A stretch of DNA of 64,000 nucleotides, from the NCBI GenBank assembly GCA_021186555.1, contig JAJKFL010000010.1, positions 2,137,487-2,201,486 of the forward strand. The letters run 5' to 3'. The notes below the pieces were generated by a model. The model searched no databases. It was not told the origin of the DNA and saw nothing but the letters and a program-made list of their open reading frames with translations. The DNA comes from Reticulitermes speratus. Taxonomy: Eukaryota; Arthropoda; Insecta; Blattodea; Rhinotermitidae. Position 1 is the stretch's first letter. Each line of letters starts with the position of its first letter. The position numbers and the translations under genes are program-made. Positions 33,984 to 43,485 of this stretch are shown in pieces.

Positions 33984-34526
33984 TAAACGGACGTGTTTGT
34001 TATATGGAAGATGTGTGTAGTGTATGTACGGTGTTCAAGATAGGTAAGGAATTCCAGCAGCAGCTAATGAACGAGAGTGATTGTTTGTAATTAGTCAAAT
34101 GTGGAACAACATTTGAGTCCCGCAGTGATGGGGGAGGCGTGGCTATGACAAAGAGGCCATTAAGGCTCACTGACGAAAGAAATGTGCCGACCGGAAGGAC
34201 TCAGGGTATAAAATCGATGTAGTCATGATTTATTTCCTTTGGATATTTCTTTTTGTGTCGGTCTCCACCCAGCTCTCAAGATATAGCGGTCATTTTATTA
34301 TGTACTGTACTTAGTTGCAGCTGTATCGTAATACGAACTGGTTACATGAAATCTTCATTTATCACGTAAAGGACCTCGTTAGACCTTATCACCTGTAAGG
34401 CCGGCTGTTGTAACGTGACACTACAGGGGACGTGTAATTGTGTAGGCACACGACACACAGTCCCCGGCGCCAGAGTGGAAATGTTTCTACATGATTTCCA
34501 ATTTCTATTCGTTTGAACGTCGCACC
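33984..34526. other. unannotated stretch
   Basis: No supported feature. Confidence 0.45.
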
Positions 34527-34755
34527 AACCTTTTCAAGCCTAATGGTTAATATATGTACCACCATGTTTAACATTCAACAATTCTACGTTCTGCCCACAC
34601 TGTATTTATGTGTTTGTATTTATATCAGAACAAACAGCGACTTTTGCCTTACTATAACATAAATTGATTTGTTTTTAACCGAGATCAAAAGTGTTTACTG
34701 CGCGGTACGAACTGGGTCTTTAAATGAAACAGTTTACGCTTCGTCTTTAAAGGGT
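34527..34755. mobile_element. satellite-carrying inverted-repeat element, copy 4 (one unit)
   Basis: The left end aaccttttcaagcctaatgg, flank gtttaacattcaacaattct, one diverged 114-bp unit (34600-34720), then gcgcggtacgaactgggtct and the right end ctttaaagggtt. It is collinear with the 7.5, 43.5 and 50.4 kb copies. It shows the element without an expanded array. Confidence 0.75.
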
Positions 34756-34812
34756 TGTTATATTATTTTGTAGCCGACTTAAAGTTATAGTTAAAAGCTA
34801 AAGAGTGAAATA

Positions 34813-34996
34813 CAGTCCAACTCGGTTATAACGTCATGAAAGGGACTGAATATACTGTGTCGTTATAAACGAGTGTTGTTATAACCGAGTAGTATAATGT
34901 TATGGTTAACAGTGAGGAATTAATTGGTACCACAGAATATCTGACGTTATAGACGAGGTGTCGCTAAGGCGATGTCGTTATAACCGGGTTCGAGTG
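34813..34996. mobile_element. pogo/Tigger-like MITE
   Basis: The left end cagtccaactcggttataac and the right end, read inward, cactcgaacccggttataac, with TA at 34811-34812 and 34997-34998. Repeated cgttataa words occur inside. Its length of 184 bp leaves no coding capacity. Confidence 0.8.
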
Positions 34997-35127
34997 TATT
35001 TATACTTGAATTTTTTTTTTCAAATTATCGGTAATAATTAGATATTTATGCCATATACAAATTTCTCACGTTTAGCCATTTGCGGCGTTTAGTTTGAATT
35101 AATATAAATAGGCCTAGGGGATTATTA

Positions 35128-35610
35128 TGGGGAGACGGGGTAGCTCAGTCAGTGTAGTGACTAGACCAGCGTTTCTTGGCATTTTTGCGCCTCCTCCCAG
35201 ATTAAGCAATTAGCTTTGTCTCGCCACTAAGGATAGGTGTAACAACATAATGTAACATAAAGAACTAGGGGTCGCTGTAGTGGTTTAACGAAAAGAAGAT
35301 AAGCATAAGAGCTGTGAAATCATCATGCAAATCATCATGCAAATAATTGTTGCGTGTCGCACATTGAGCGAACCACAGGTTGACAAACGCTGGACGGGAC
35401 TGTGACCTGGACAACAGAGATATCTTGGTTCGATATCAGACAGGGCAAGAAATTGGTCTTTCGTGCAAAGCGACCAGACCGGCTACGGGACGAACGTGAA
35501 GCTATTCACTCACCTCCATTTAGTGCCGACGTTACGAATGAGTGGAGATATTTCTCCACTCCCCCATATGCTTTCATGACTTGCATAGGGGAACTTCCCT
35601 TACATTTTTG
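35128..35610 (+). mobile_element. diverged SINE, family A-like, split by an insertion
   Basis: The head gacggggtagctcagtcagt is separated by a 226-bp hAT-type element from its B box cttggttcgatatcagac and body (cactcacctccatttagtgc, gagtggagatatttctcc). Confidence 0.75.
35167..35392. mobile_element. hAT-type element inside a SINE
   Basis: The left end cagcgtttcttggcat and the right end, read inward, cagcgtttgtcaacctgtgg. The flanking octamers gactagac and gacgggac match at six of eight bases, consistent with an old 8-bp duplication. The split SINE confirms the insertion. Confidence 0.8.
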
Positions 35611-35699
35611 CCTTTGCCTAGGGATTATTGTGGACTAAATCTAGATTAAATTTGCCCAACATGTCCTGTACACCCTGTAGTATTGAGAAACTTACGTAA

Positions 35700-35860
35700 C
35701 ACCAACATATGCACTATTCTATATTTTATTCGTAATATCTTTTATACAGCTGCTACGTGTTTCGGCGTTATTATCTCGCCATCTTCAGGGAACTGACACC
35801 AAAGTTAGTATAAAACGTACTGCAATACAATAGGTCACAATAGGCGTACACACGTTGTGC
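35700..35860. mobile_element. fragment of a hammerhead-like palindromic element
   Basis: caccaacatatgcactattc, a variant of the family's terminal word, is followed by tattttattcgtaatatc and a hammerhead-like core. The other arm is not evident. Confidence 0.55.
35754..35788 (-). ncRNA. hammerhead-ribozyme-like motif
   Basis: Minus strand: ctgaaga, t, ggcg, nine-base loop, cgcc, gaaac, ac, gta. Stem I cagttcc with gcagctg pairs at six of seven positions. All core bases and the GUA triplet are intact. Confidence 0.6.
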
Positions 35861-36295
35861 TATTAATAGTGCAGAATATTACAGGTTTTGGCTACAGTAG
35901 CATACATCAATGTAACATAATAATGTTGGTATACTGTAGTAGAGTTTGTTAAAATAGTTAAAAATTATGCATGTTTGCATTGTAATTAAATCTTTGTGTA
36001 CAAACATCTGTTCTTCCTTGATCCAATTTGGATCCCGTCCCTGTATGCTGTGTATTTCATGGCGTGTGGTGGTGGGTGACCGTGATTTTAATTTTCTCAG
36101 AAATCCGTCCAGTATTTTCGAATAGGGGTGCACAAATCCCGGACGCCAAGTCGCCCTGGTGACTAAATTTTGTACGGTTACGCCTAAAATTTGTGGGCCC
36201 TCAGTATTAAACTTGCTTCATGTCACCATTCTGGTGCCTAGAAAATTGAGGTAGCTCCAAGATTTTTGGAAAATTTTGAGTGTGAAACCTACGAC
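35861..36295. other. unannotated stretch
   Basis: Nothing recognised between two elements. Confidence 0.4.
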
Positions 36296-36510
36296 TGGTT
36301 AGAAAACCAGGTTGTAATAAATAACTGGATAGATTGAGACGAAGAATGGAATGTAATGTTAGAAGGGGCGTTAAAGGATTTAGTTTTGAGGATGCGAAGG
36401 TAATTAAGGCTGGGATTGTGATCCAATTGCCTAACAAGTAGACCTACACTAACTCACAAATTACACACCAACGAAATGCACCATATTTTCACTTTTTGTT
36501 CTTTAACCCC

Positions 36511-36545
36511 TACATATGTTTCAGCCTTTACAAGGCCATCTTCAG
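36511..36545 (-). ncRNA. hammerhead-ribozyme-like motif, left arm outer
   Basis: Minus strand: agccc, ctgaaga, t, ggcctt, gta, aaggct, gaaac, atat, gta, ggggtt. Stem II has six pairs (outer G-T). Stem III is AC/GU with a four-base loop, and acatatgt is a palindrome that could pair between two molecules. Stem I lacks one C relative to the right-arm copies. Confidence 0.65.
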
Positions 36546-37238
36546 GGGCTCGTAATCTACATTTACTTTAGACGTTTGTTTTAGGAACTGCGTGTACAGG
36601 GCGGGAGATTAACGTTTCACATTCGTGTACAGTTTATCGTCACACGCACTCATATATATAACTTCAATTCGGGTGCAACTCTTGATGTCTGACTGTGAGA
36701 AAATAAATTTATGGTGTCTGAGAGCAAATTGCCAAGTTTTGGAGCTGAAATAGATGCAAGGAGACAACAGAAAAACTACATACCGTGGACTTGGTAGCGG
36801 TACGTGTCAACATCACATTCTTCTGGATGTGACCGGTGTATTTTATATGTGAGACACCGACGTTTTCAGACGAGCCTCCGCCTCCTTATGGGCCTTCGGT
36901 GCAACAGACTTTCGAAACTACGTATTTATCAATTCGCAGTGATTACTCTTCGCATGGCATTGTTAAGGTCATTGAAATTAGCTGTGCATTATGTATGGAG
37001 GAAACAAAAATACATACAAATATTGGTTAGAAAACCAGGTTGTAATAAATAACTGGAAAGATTGAGACGAAGAATGGAATGTAATGTTAGAAGGGGCGTT
37101 AAAGGATTTAGTTTTGAGGATGCGAAGGTAATTAAGGCTGGGATTGTGATTCAATTGCCTAACAAGTAGACCTACACCAACTCACAAATTACACACCAAC
37201 AAAATGCACCATATTTTCACTTTTTATTCTTTAACCCC

Positions 37239-37273
37239 TACACATGTTTCAGCCTTTACAAGGCCATCTTCAG
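37239..37273 (-). ncRNA. hammerhead-ribozyme-like motif, left arm inner
   Basis: Minus strand: agcccc, ctgaaga, t, ggcctt, gta, aaggct, gaaac, atgt, gta, ggggtt. Stem I pairs over six positions (four G-C, one G-T, one A-T). All core positions fit. Confidence 0.7.
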
Positions 37274-37303
37274 GGGGCTCGTAATCTACATTTACTTTAA
37301 TAT

Positions 37304-37440
37304 AGTTTTCTCGGGCGCACAGCCGCGTCAATTCGTTTAAATACAACGTTTCGGGGACTAGCTCCGTCCCCATCCTCAGGCAAAGCTGTGCGCCCGAGAA
37401 GACTGTATTGAATCATGTCGCCGCGAAAGTTTTAAAACTT
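37304..37440. mobile_element. nested insert with its own hammerhead-like motif
   Basis: Interrupts the left arm: acatttacttt occurs on both sides while the right arm is continuous there. ttctcgggcgcacagc and gctgtgcgcccgagaa are inverted within it. About 137 bp. Origin unknown. Confidence 0.65.
37342..37379 (-). ncRNA. hammerhead-ribozyme-like motif in nested insert
   Basis: Minus strand: ctgagga (N7 = G), t, ggggac, loop, gtcccc, gaaac, gtt, gta. Stem II is a perfect six-pair helix with a sequence unrelated to the host element's stem, which is good covariation evidence. No stem I pairing is obvious. Confidence 0.6.
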
Positions 37441-37819
37441 ACATTTACTTTACATCCAATATTTATGTCTGCTATTATGTTACATATCACATGTAGTCAA
37501 GTTTCATTATCATTTATATATTACAGTTATTTACAATTTCTGTATTTAAATATATAAAACACAGAATATAAAATCCTTAAATGAGGATCGTCAATTTTTC
37601 GTAATAAAATGATAAAATGAAGCTATATGGTTTTTGTAGGATGTATCTTGTAGCATTGGCTTGTTTTAAGGATTTTATATTCTGTGTTTTATATATTTAA
37701 ATACAGAAACTGTAAATAACTGTAATCTATAAATGATAATGAAACTTGACTACATGTGATATATAACATAATAGCAGACATAAATATTGGATGTAAAGTA
37801 AATGTAAATTACGAGCCCC

Positions 37820-37854
37820 CTGAAGATGGCCTTGTAAAGGCTGAAACATGTGTA
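37820..37854 (+). ncRNA. hammerhead-ribozyme-like motif, right arm inner
   Basis: agcccc, ctgaaga, t, ggcctt, gta, aaggct, gaaac, atgt, gta, ggagtt. One change (ggggtt to ggagtt) weakens stem I by a pair. Confidence 0.68.
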
Positions 37855-38557
37855 GGAGTTAAAGAATAAAAAGTGAAAATATGGTGCATTTTGTTGGTGT
37901 GCAATTTGTGAGTTGGTGTAGGTCTACTTGTTAGGCAACTGAATCACAATCCCAGCCTTAATTACCTTCGCATCCTCAAAACTAAATCCTTTAACGCCCC
38001 TTCTAACATTATATTCCATTCTTCGTCTCAATCTTTCCAGTTATTTATTACAACCTGGTTTTCTAACCAAATATTTGTATGTATTTTTTGTTTCCTCCAT
38101 ACATAATGCACAGCTAATATTCAATGACCTTAACAATGCCATGCGAAGAGTAATCACTGCGAATTGATACACATCGTAGTTTCGGAGAAGCCTGTTGCCA
38201 CCGAAGACCATAAAGGAGGCGGAAGGCTCATCTGAAACGTCGGTGCCTACCTATCAAAATACACGCAGTCACATCCCAGAAGAATGTGATGTTGACACGT
38301 ACCGCTACCAAGTCCACGGTATGTAGTTTTTCTGTTGTCTCCTTGCATCTATTTCAGCTCCAAAACTTGGCAATTTGCTCTCAGACACCATAAATTTATT
38401 TTCTCACAGTCAGACATTAAGAGTTGCACCCGAATTGAAGTTATATATATGAGTGCGTGTGACGATAAACTGTACACGAATGTGAAACGTTAATCTCCCG
38501 CCCTGTGCACGCAGTTCCTAAAACAAACGTCTAAAGTAAATGTAGATTACGAGCCCC

Positions 38558-38592
38558 CTGAAGATGGCCTTGTAAGGGCTGAAACATATGTA
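38558..38592 (+). ncRNA. hammerhead-ribozyme-like motif, right arm outer
   Basis: agcccc, ctgaaga, t, ggcctt, gta, agggct, gaaac, atat, gta, ggggtt. The A-to-G change in stem II keeps pairing as T-G. Stem I is complete, making this one of the best candidates for activity. Confidence 0.7.
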
Positions 38593-38686
38593 GGGGTTAA
38601 AGAATAAAAAGTGAAAATATGGTGCATTTTGTTGGTGTGTAATTTGTGATTTGTTAAAGAATGCACGGTGAAGATAATATAAAAAG

Positions 38687-38692
38687 ACCTAC

Positions 38693-38723
<31 letters not shown>

Positions 38724-38965
38724 CCACAGAGCAGAGACCTTCTTGAGAAGCTAACAGTTCCTCAGCTAGTCGAGAAATTCGTAGCATTTTGTGGAACCCA
38801 GAAGTTCATTACCGTTTTCACAACAGCCCAGCCACTTTTCTCTATCCTGAGCCAGATCAACCCAGTCCACGCCTCCGCTCGTATTTCCTGAGGATGCATT
38901 TTAATATCCTCCCATCTACGCCTAGGTCTTCCAAGTAGTGTCTTCCTTTCAGTTTAGGTGTATTC
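38687..38965 (-). pseudogene. 3' end of TTAG-tailed non-LTR retrotransposon
   Basis: (aact)n on the plus strand is its (ttag)n tail. Then come agagaccttcttgagaagct and ggaacccagaagttcatta, with the C-terminal coding remnant in minus orientation up to about 38.96 kb. Same family as the 31.4 kb copy, diverged by about a tenth by eye. Confidence 0.75.
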
Positions 38966-39525
38966 ACGTTTATGAAAGTTTTGATCTCGTACGTTGGCAC
39001 CTATTTACTGAATGAGCATGATGGTTGGCACTCCTGCTGGTGTAACTGTTCATATAGAAAATTCTTGTTGTCAAGCCCTTTAATTTTTTCTTTATCTGTT
39101 TGTGAGTCAAGGAAATGGCCCAGCTTTCTGAACATGGCCGCTATTTCGTTTTACTCCTCCTCATTAACATGGCTCGCCCTACGTTAAGGTTCTTCTATTA
39201 CCTTCATGTTGTGGGGATCTGTGATACAATCTTATCCTATTTATGATTGTCGACACCGGTTCTGTGTAACACTAGAGTTGTCGTAGGAAGACAGACAGAC
39301 AGACAGACAGGAGCGTCTTCCTTACTAATTACTGCCAGTAACTGATCTGCGGGTGTTCGTACTAAAAGGGCGTAATGAGGGGATGAAATTTCGGTTGATT
39401 AATAAGTCGAGCAAAACTACAGAGTTGAGAGCAAGAATCGCGTATCTCACAATTCGATCTTCAGTTTGTTACTCTACGTACCACGTTGTACAGGGTGTTC
39501 ATGAAAATATAAAAAAAAAAACAAT
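38966..39525. other. unannotated stretch
   Basis: A short (agac)n run lies near 39290-39312. Nothing else is supported. Confidence 0.45.
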
Positions 39526-39755
39526 CTCATTACAGGCCCTTAGGGTTCCAGAAGCTTGAGACTCCCAGATTTCTAGACAGTCGGCACATGAAGGTGGTAA
39601 GGTTGTCAGCCCTACGCACCGGCCGCCTTTACCCCCAAGGAAATACTCCTGATACTCATTTCTGTTAGAGGCTTAGTCGACCCCAGGGCCATAGTGCGAC
39701 CGGAAGGATTATGCCAATGAAAAATTCCAGTGACGTCATCGGGAAAACACTCTTT
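39526..39755 (-). mobile_element. family C SINE, head truncated
   Basis: The plus strand starts attacaggcccttagggttc and has cagtcggcacatgaaggtgg and gtcagccctacgcaccggcc, then stops in the body near gtgacgtcatcgggaaaac, so the A box of the head is missing. Confidence 0.8.
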
Positions 39756-39859
39756 TATATTTTTTTATTCATCAATATAGAAACACCAAAAACAAATTAC
39801 ACAAGACGAATGCATCCATTTGGAAAAAGAAGGGCTGGTGTAATTTAAAACGGATATCC

Positions 39860-39895
39860 CTGAAGATGAACCTCATATAAGGTTCGAAACATGTT
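39860..39895 (+). ncRNA. hammerhead-ribozyme-like motif
   Basis: ctgaaga, t, gaacct, catata, aggttc, gaaac, at, gtt. Stem II is a perfect six-pair helix unlike any other copy. The cleavage triplet is GUU, allowed but weak. The surroundings (caccaaaaacaaattac near 39.79 kb) suggest a decayed element. Confidence 0.55.
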
Positions 39896-39942
39896 GGGCC
39901 ATCTTCAATGAAATGTATGTATTGAATAATAGAAAATAAAAT

Positions 39943-40195
39943 CCCAGTGGCCGCGCGGTCTAAGGCGTGGGTCTTTGGCCGCTCGCTTACTGGGATCGTG
40001 GGTTCGAATCCCACCGGAGGCATGGATGTCTGTCTGTTGTGAGTGTTGTGTGTTGTCAGGTAGAGGTCTCTGCGACGGGCTGATCACTCGTCCAGAGTAG
40101 TCCTACCGAGTGTGGTGTGTCTGAGTGTGATCGTGAAGCCTCGACGAAACGAGGAGGCCCAGGCCTATATAGGGCTGTCGAGCCATAGAAAAAAA
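39943..40195 (+). mobile_element. tRNA-derived SINE, family B, with 15-bp TSD
   Basis: The head starts a few bases in (cccagtggccgcgcggtcta). B box gtgggttcgaatcccacc, poly-A tail. The duplication aatagaaaataaaat is exact at 39928-39942 and 40196-40210. An AT-rich (aataaa)n patch follows. Confidence 0.94.
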
Positions 40196-40210
40196 AATAG
40201 AAAATAAAAT

Positions 40211-40895
40211 GTACATTTGTCGGATGAACATAAATAATAAAATAAATAAAAATAATAAATAAATAAAATAAATAAATAAAATAAAATAAAACACACTTTT
40301 ATATGTCACGTAACTCCTCAAACAAGCAGAGTACAAATTTAGAATTGCAGTTGGGATTTGTTTTGTAGCATTCAGTATGTGCGTCGTCCACGTGAGCAAA
40401 GTGGCGACACGTGCATGATAAGTCTTACGCATTTCGCCTCCAAACATCCGTACAAAACAGTGGGCCCCTGACTTACGACGGCTAGAGTTGCGAACCCCGC
40501 TGTCCCAGTTTTGTATCTTCTCGAATAGTAAAAATGTCCTCCAGACTAGCGACCAAAACTTTTTTTACGACTAGAACAGGCAGAAAAGCTCACCAAAATC
40601 TAATCCACTGTCGACTGTCAGCAAGTCTCAACCGAGACCCCCCAGTCTAGCCTGTCTGCTCTTGTACTAAGATCAAATTTTGATCAATCATATGACCCAG
40701 CGCTCCCCCCCCCCCCCATCTTCCTCCCCGTCAGAATTTCTTCCTAAATGAAACCCTGAAGACGTAAGAACTGGCGAATGAAATTTTTTGCGATATGTGT
40801 TGAATTTTGTTCGATTTTATATGCTTTGCTTTTGTGTTAAGTGATTGTTTTTACTTTACCAAAGATTGATAAAAACATGTTGTGTATTTGAGCTG
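40211..40895. other. stretch with possible pogo-like end
   Basis: cagtgggcccctgacttacg at about 40460 and cgacttacgacggttcgc at about 41580 could belong to an old pogo-like element into which the 40.9-41.5 kb element inserted. I did not find a clear partner terminus. A C13 run lies at 40705-40717. Confidence 0.35.
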
Positions 40896-40897
40896 TA

Positions 40898-41471
40898 CAG
40901 CGTGTCCAAAAGTCCCTTCGGGGTTTTGAAAAATAGTGGCGCGCAAACAAATTGAGTAGCCACATGCGGTTTGCGGCAGATTACAGTGAAACTCTGGAAG
41001 TTTTTTACTGACCTCAGTGGACCTCATGTGGGCTTCCTTGGTAGCACGGAGAACGTCCAGACGATATTCGAGTTCTTGCCATGTTCTGTGGAGCATGTCC
41101 GCTGGAATAGCCGAGATCGCATTCCTGATACGGGTCTTCAGGTTATCAAGTCCGTTAACTGGTGTTCGGAACACATTGCTCTTGACATAACCCCACAGGA
41201 AAAAATCCAGTGGTGTTATGTCTGGTGAACGTGGAGGCCAAGGACATTTGACCGTCTCTGCCATCCCACACAACGCGCGCGTTCCTGCACAGTCGCCATT
41301 TCACAAACAACTGACTTGAGAAACGTAAAGATGGCCGCTTATGCCATCTGTTGGCGGCAAAAAAAACTTCCGGAGTTTCACTGTAATCTGCCGCAAACTG
41401 CATGTGGCTAGCTCAATTTGTTTGCGCGCCACAATTTTTCAAAACCCCGAAGGGACTTTGTGGACACACTG
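40898..41471 (-). mobile_element. deletion derivative of an IS630/Tc1/mariner-type transposon
   Basis: Long inverted repeats (40898-41006 and about 41358-41471) start cagcgtgtccaaaagtccct / cagtgtgtccacaaagtccc and are flanked by TA at 40896-40897 and 41472-41473. On the minus strand an ATG at 41299-41297 opens MATVQERARCVGW, the usual start of this transposase, and then joins sequence coding for PPRSPDITPLDFFLWGYVKS, the third catalytic D block, after loss of everything between. The C-terminal part (LKTRIRNAISAI, TWQELEYRLDVL) follows. Two catalytic Asp blocks are gone, so it can only move with help. Confidence 0.9.
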
Positions 41472-41473
41472 TA

Positions 41474-41857
41474 CTTTATTTTCATTTATATTTGTGAACA
41501 ATTGCTATTCTTATTGTTTTGAAGTTGGTATGTTGAACGAAACCTCGATTTACAACATTACAGTTATGGTAAATCAGTTTTCGACTTACGACGGTTCGCT
41601 TTGTGGCCGTTTTCCATCTGCGGGGGGGGGGGGGGGGGGGGGGTCACGCGTATTCTTGGTGTCTGCATGCTTAACTTTTCAGATGTGCGATGCTGTGAGG
41701 ACGATTGGTTTAGACATGACCGCTGAGACAGCCTCACAAAATGTAGTTACTAAGAATAATGTCAGTGACAGTGGTTATGAAGCTCCACAAATTTCTAAGC
41801 TTTGTCCGTATAATACATGAGATGGCCAAGACGGCCTTACCCCAAATTGACCACTGT
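41474..41857. other. unannotated stretch with G22 run
   Basis: A G22 run at 41622-41643 is the main feature. The frame across it shows poly-Gly and no domain. Confidence 0.5.
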
Positions 41858-41868
41858 AAGAGTTCAGA

Positions 41869-42127
41869 CGGCCGATCCCAGTGGCCACGCGGTCTAAGGC
41901 GTGGGTCTGCTGCCGCTCGCTTGCTGGGATTGTGGGTTCGAATCCCGCTGTTGGCATGGATGTCTGTCTCTTGTGAGTGTTGTGTGTGTGAGGGTAGAGT
42001 CTGTGCATCGGGCTGATCACTCGTGCAGAGGAGTCCTACCGAGAGTGGTGTGTCTAAAAAGTGTGATCGTGAAGCGTCGACAATAAGACGGCCTAGGCCC
42101 CCAAGGGGCTGTCAAGCCATTAAAAAA
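41869..42127 (+). mobile_element. tRNA-derived SINE, family B, with 11-bp TSD
   Basis: cggccgatcccagtggccac, B box tgtgggttcgaatcccgc, end aaggggctgtcaagccatt plus A-tail. The duplication aagagttcaga is at 41858-41868 and 42128-42138. Confidence 0.94.
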
Positions 42128-42138
42128 AAGAGTTCAGA

Positions 42139-42552
42139 ATGATACGGTATTGGAAATGAGTGTTAGAAATGTTCAGAGCAGTGTTAGCAGTGTACGACGG
42201 TGCTAAGTATTGTTAAGACAGCAGTCAGTTGAAACTCCTGTCCCTTGTAAAAGCTGAATAAATTTCTCTGCAGAAGTCCCAACGTACAGAGTTTTCAGTC
42301 TGCTGTGTAAATAGTGGGTCCAAAACACCAAGAGCGAACAAAGTGTCTTGTGGAGATTTGGATTTTATCTTTCCTACGTTCGATTTTTCTATTTGTTAAA
42401 TGTCCGATTCAGATAAAAATGAATCACATCTGTGAAGCTAATTTTGTTCATAATACTTTACAGGCATCAGAAAGTGGAAACGCAAGTATCTTCAGTGATA
42501 TTTGTCACGATCGCTTAGAATCTATAAATCTGTACCTTGTAAGGAATCATCT
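42139..42552. other. unannotated stretch
   Basis: No supported feature. Confidence 0.45.
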
Positions 42553-42825
42553 TAAGGTCGTGCCATGGCTCAGGCGGTTAGTCGCCGGCCTCTCACCGCG
42601 GAGTCCCGGGTTTAGTCCATGTGGGATTTGTGGTGGACAAAGTGGCACTGGGACAGTGTTTTCCCCGAGTACTTCGGTTTTCCCCTGTCAATTTAATTCC
42701 ACCGGTGCTCCATTAAATGGAAAAGCAGAAAAAACGTCACCATCGTCTTCATAACAGGGTTGCACAAAAAGCCTTAAGGCTGCGGTGCGTCTGTAGCTTC
42801 TGATGCGGGGCCCTTCAATAAACAA
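42553..42825 (+). mobile_element. tRNA-derived SINE, family D
   Basis: gtcgtgccatggctcaggcg, a B box with a deletion (gtcccgggtttagtcc), gtggtggacaaagtggcact, gagtacttcggttttcccct, ccaccggtgctccatt and gcggggcccttcaataaac, then A-rich sequence. Confidence 0.9.
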
Positions 42826-43485
42826 TACAAAAAAAAAAAGGAATAATTTTTAAATTCCGCCTGAGAATTATTTGTGCTGTTCCATTACCAAACTGCCGAG
42901 AGACACGAAAAATTGACTTCTTTGGACTGCTTTCTCGACACTTTGCACCGTTTCCTAATTCCTGCTGTTTGCTTATGTTCAACAACACGTTTGAAGTCAT
43001 CAAACACGGAGCCATTGTCTTCAAATTATCTCATTCCACACTCTGTTGAAGGAGCATGACAAATATTAACATGTCATTATTTTTTTTTTTTTCTGTCTGC
43101 TGTGCCAAACTTGCGCATTTTAAGAGCATTCTCACAAAAAAAAAAATCCCCTGTTCTGTAGTGCAGGATGCCATCTTCACAAATAACAATGTGAAACTAA
43201 ACTACCTGCACTGCTCTGCGCAGTCGTACCAACATCATAACAAAGAAGGTTAGCATATACTGCCTGTTCGTGAAGACTGCTGACAAGAAAATGCAGGCTT
43301 ATTTGTCATACACGTGTGTATCGCTGCCGCGCGAAGTAACTGGCTCATGTTTCTTAAACTTTTTTTTGTCAGCATAAGTCGTCTAGGTGCCACCACCCGT
43401 TTTGTATACGATAATTTCCTGCTATCAGTAATACCAATATCGTCGCCACACGAACTGAGGTGGCTAGCGTGCTGTTTAAGTCTAA
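42826..43485. other. unannotated stretch
   Basis: No supported gene or element. Several A and T runs. Confidence 0.45.

Larger units (their letters stand above)
36296..38660. mobile_element. 2.4-kb palindromic element with four hammerhead-like motifs
   Basis: A nearly perfect inverted repeat is centred near 37.62 kb, with arms of about 1 kb (36.46-37.58 and 37.66-38.64 kb). The stretch gttagaaaaccaggttgtaa through the hammerhead to gtaatctacatttacttt occurs as a direct repeat at 36296-36560 and 37025-37303. Each arm holds two motifs pointing away from the centre. The left arm is interrupted at 37304-37440. The layout (direct repeats plus an inverted copy, hammerheads in the repeats) resembles Penelope-like retroelement ends, but I could not identify a reverse transcriptase in it. 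Confidence 0.75.
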
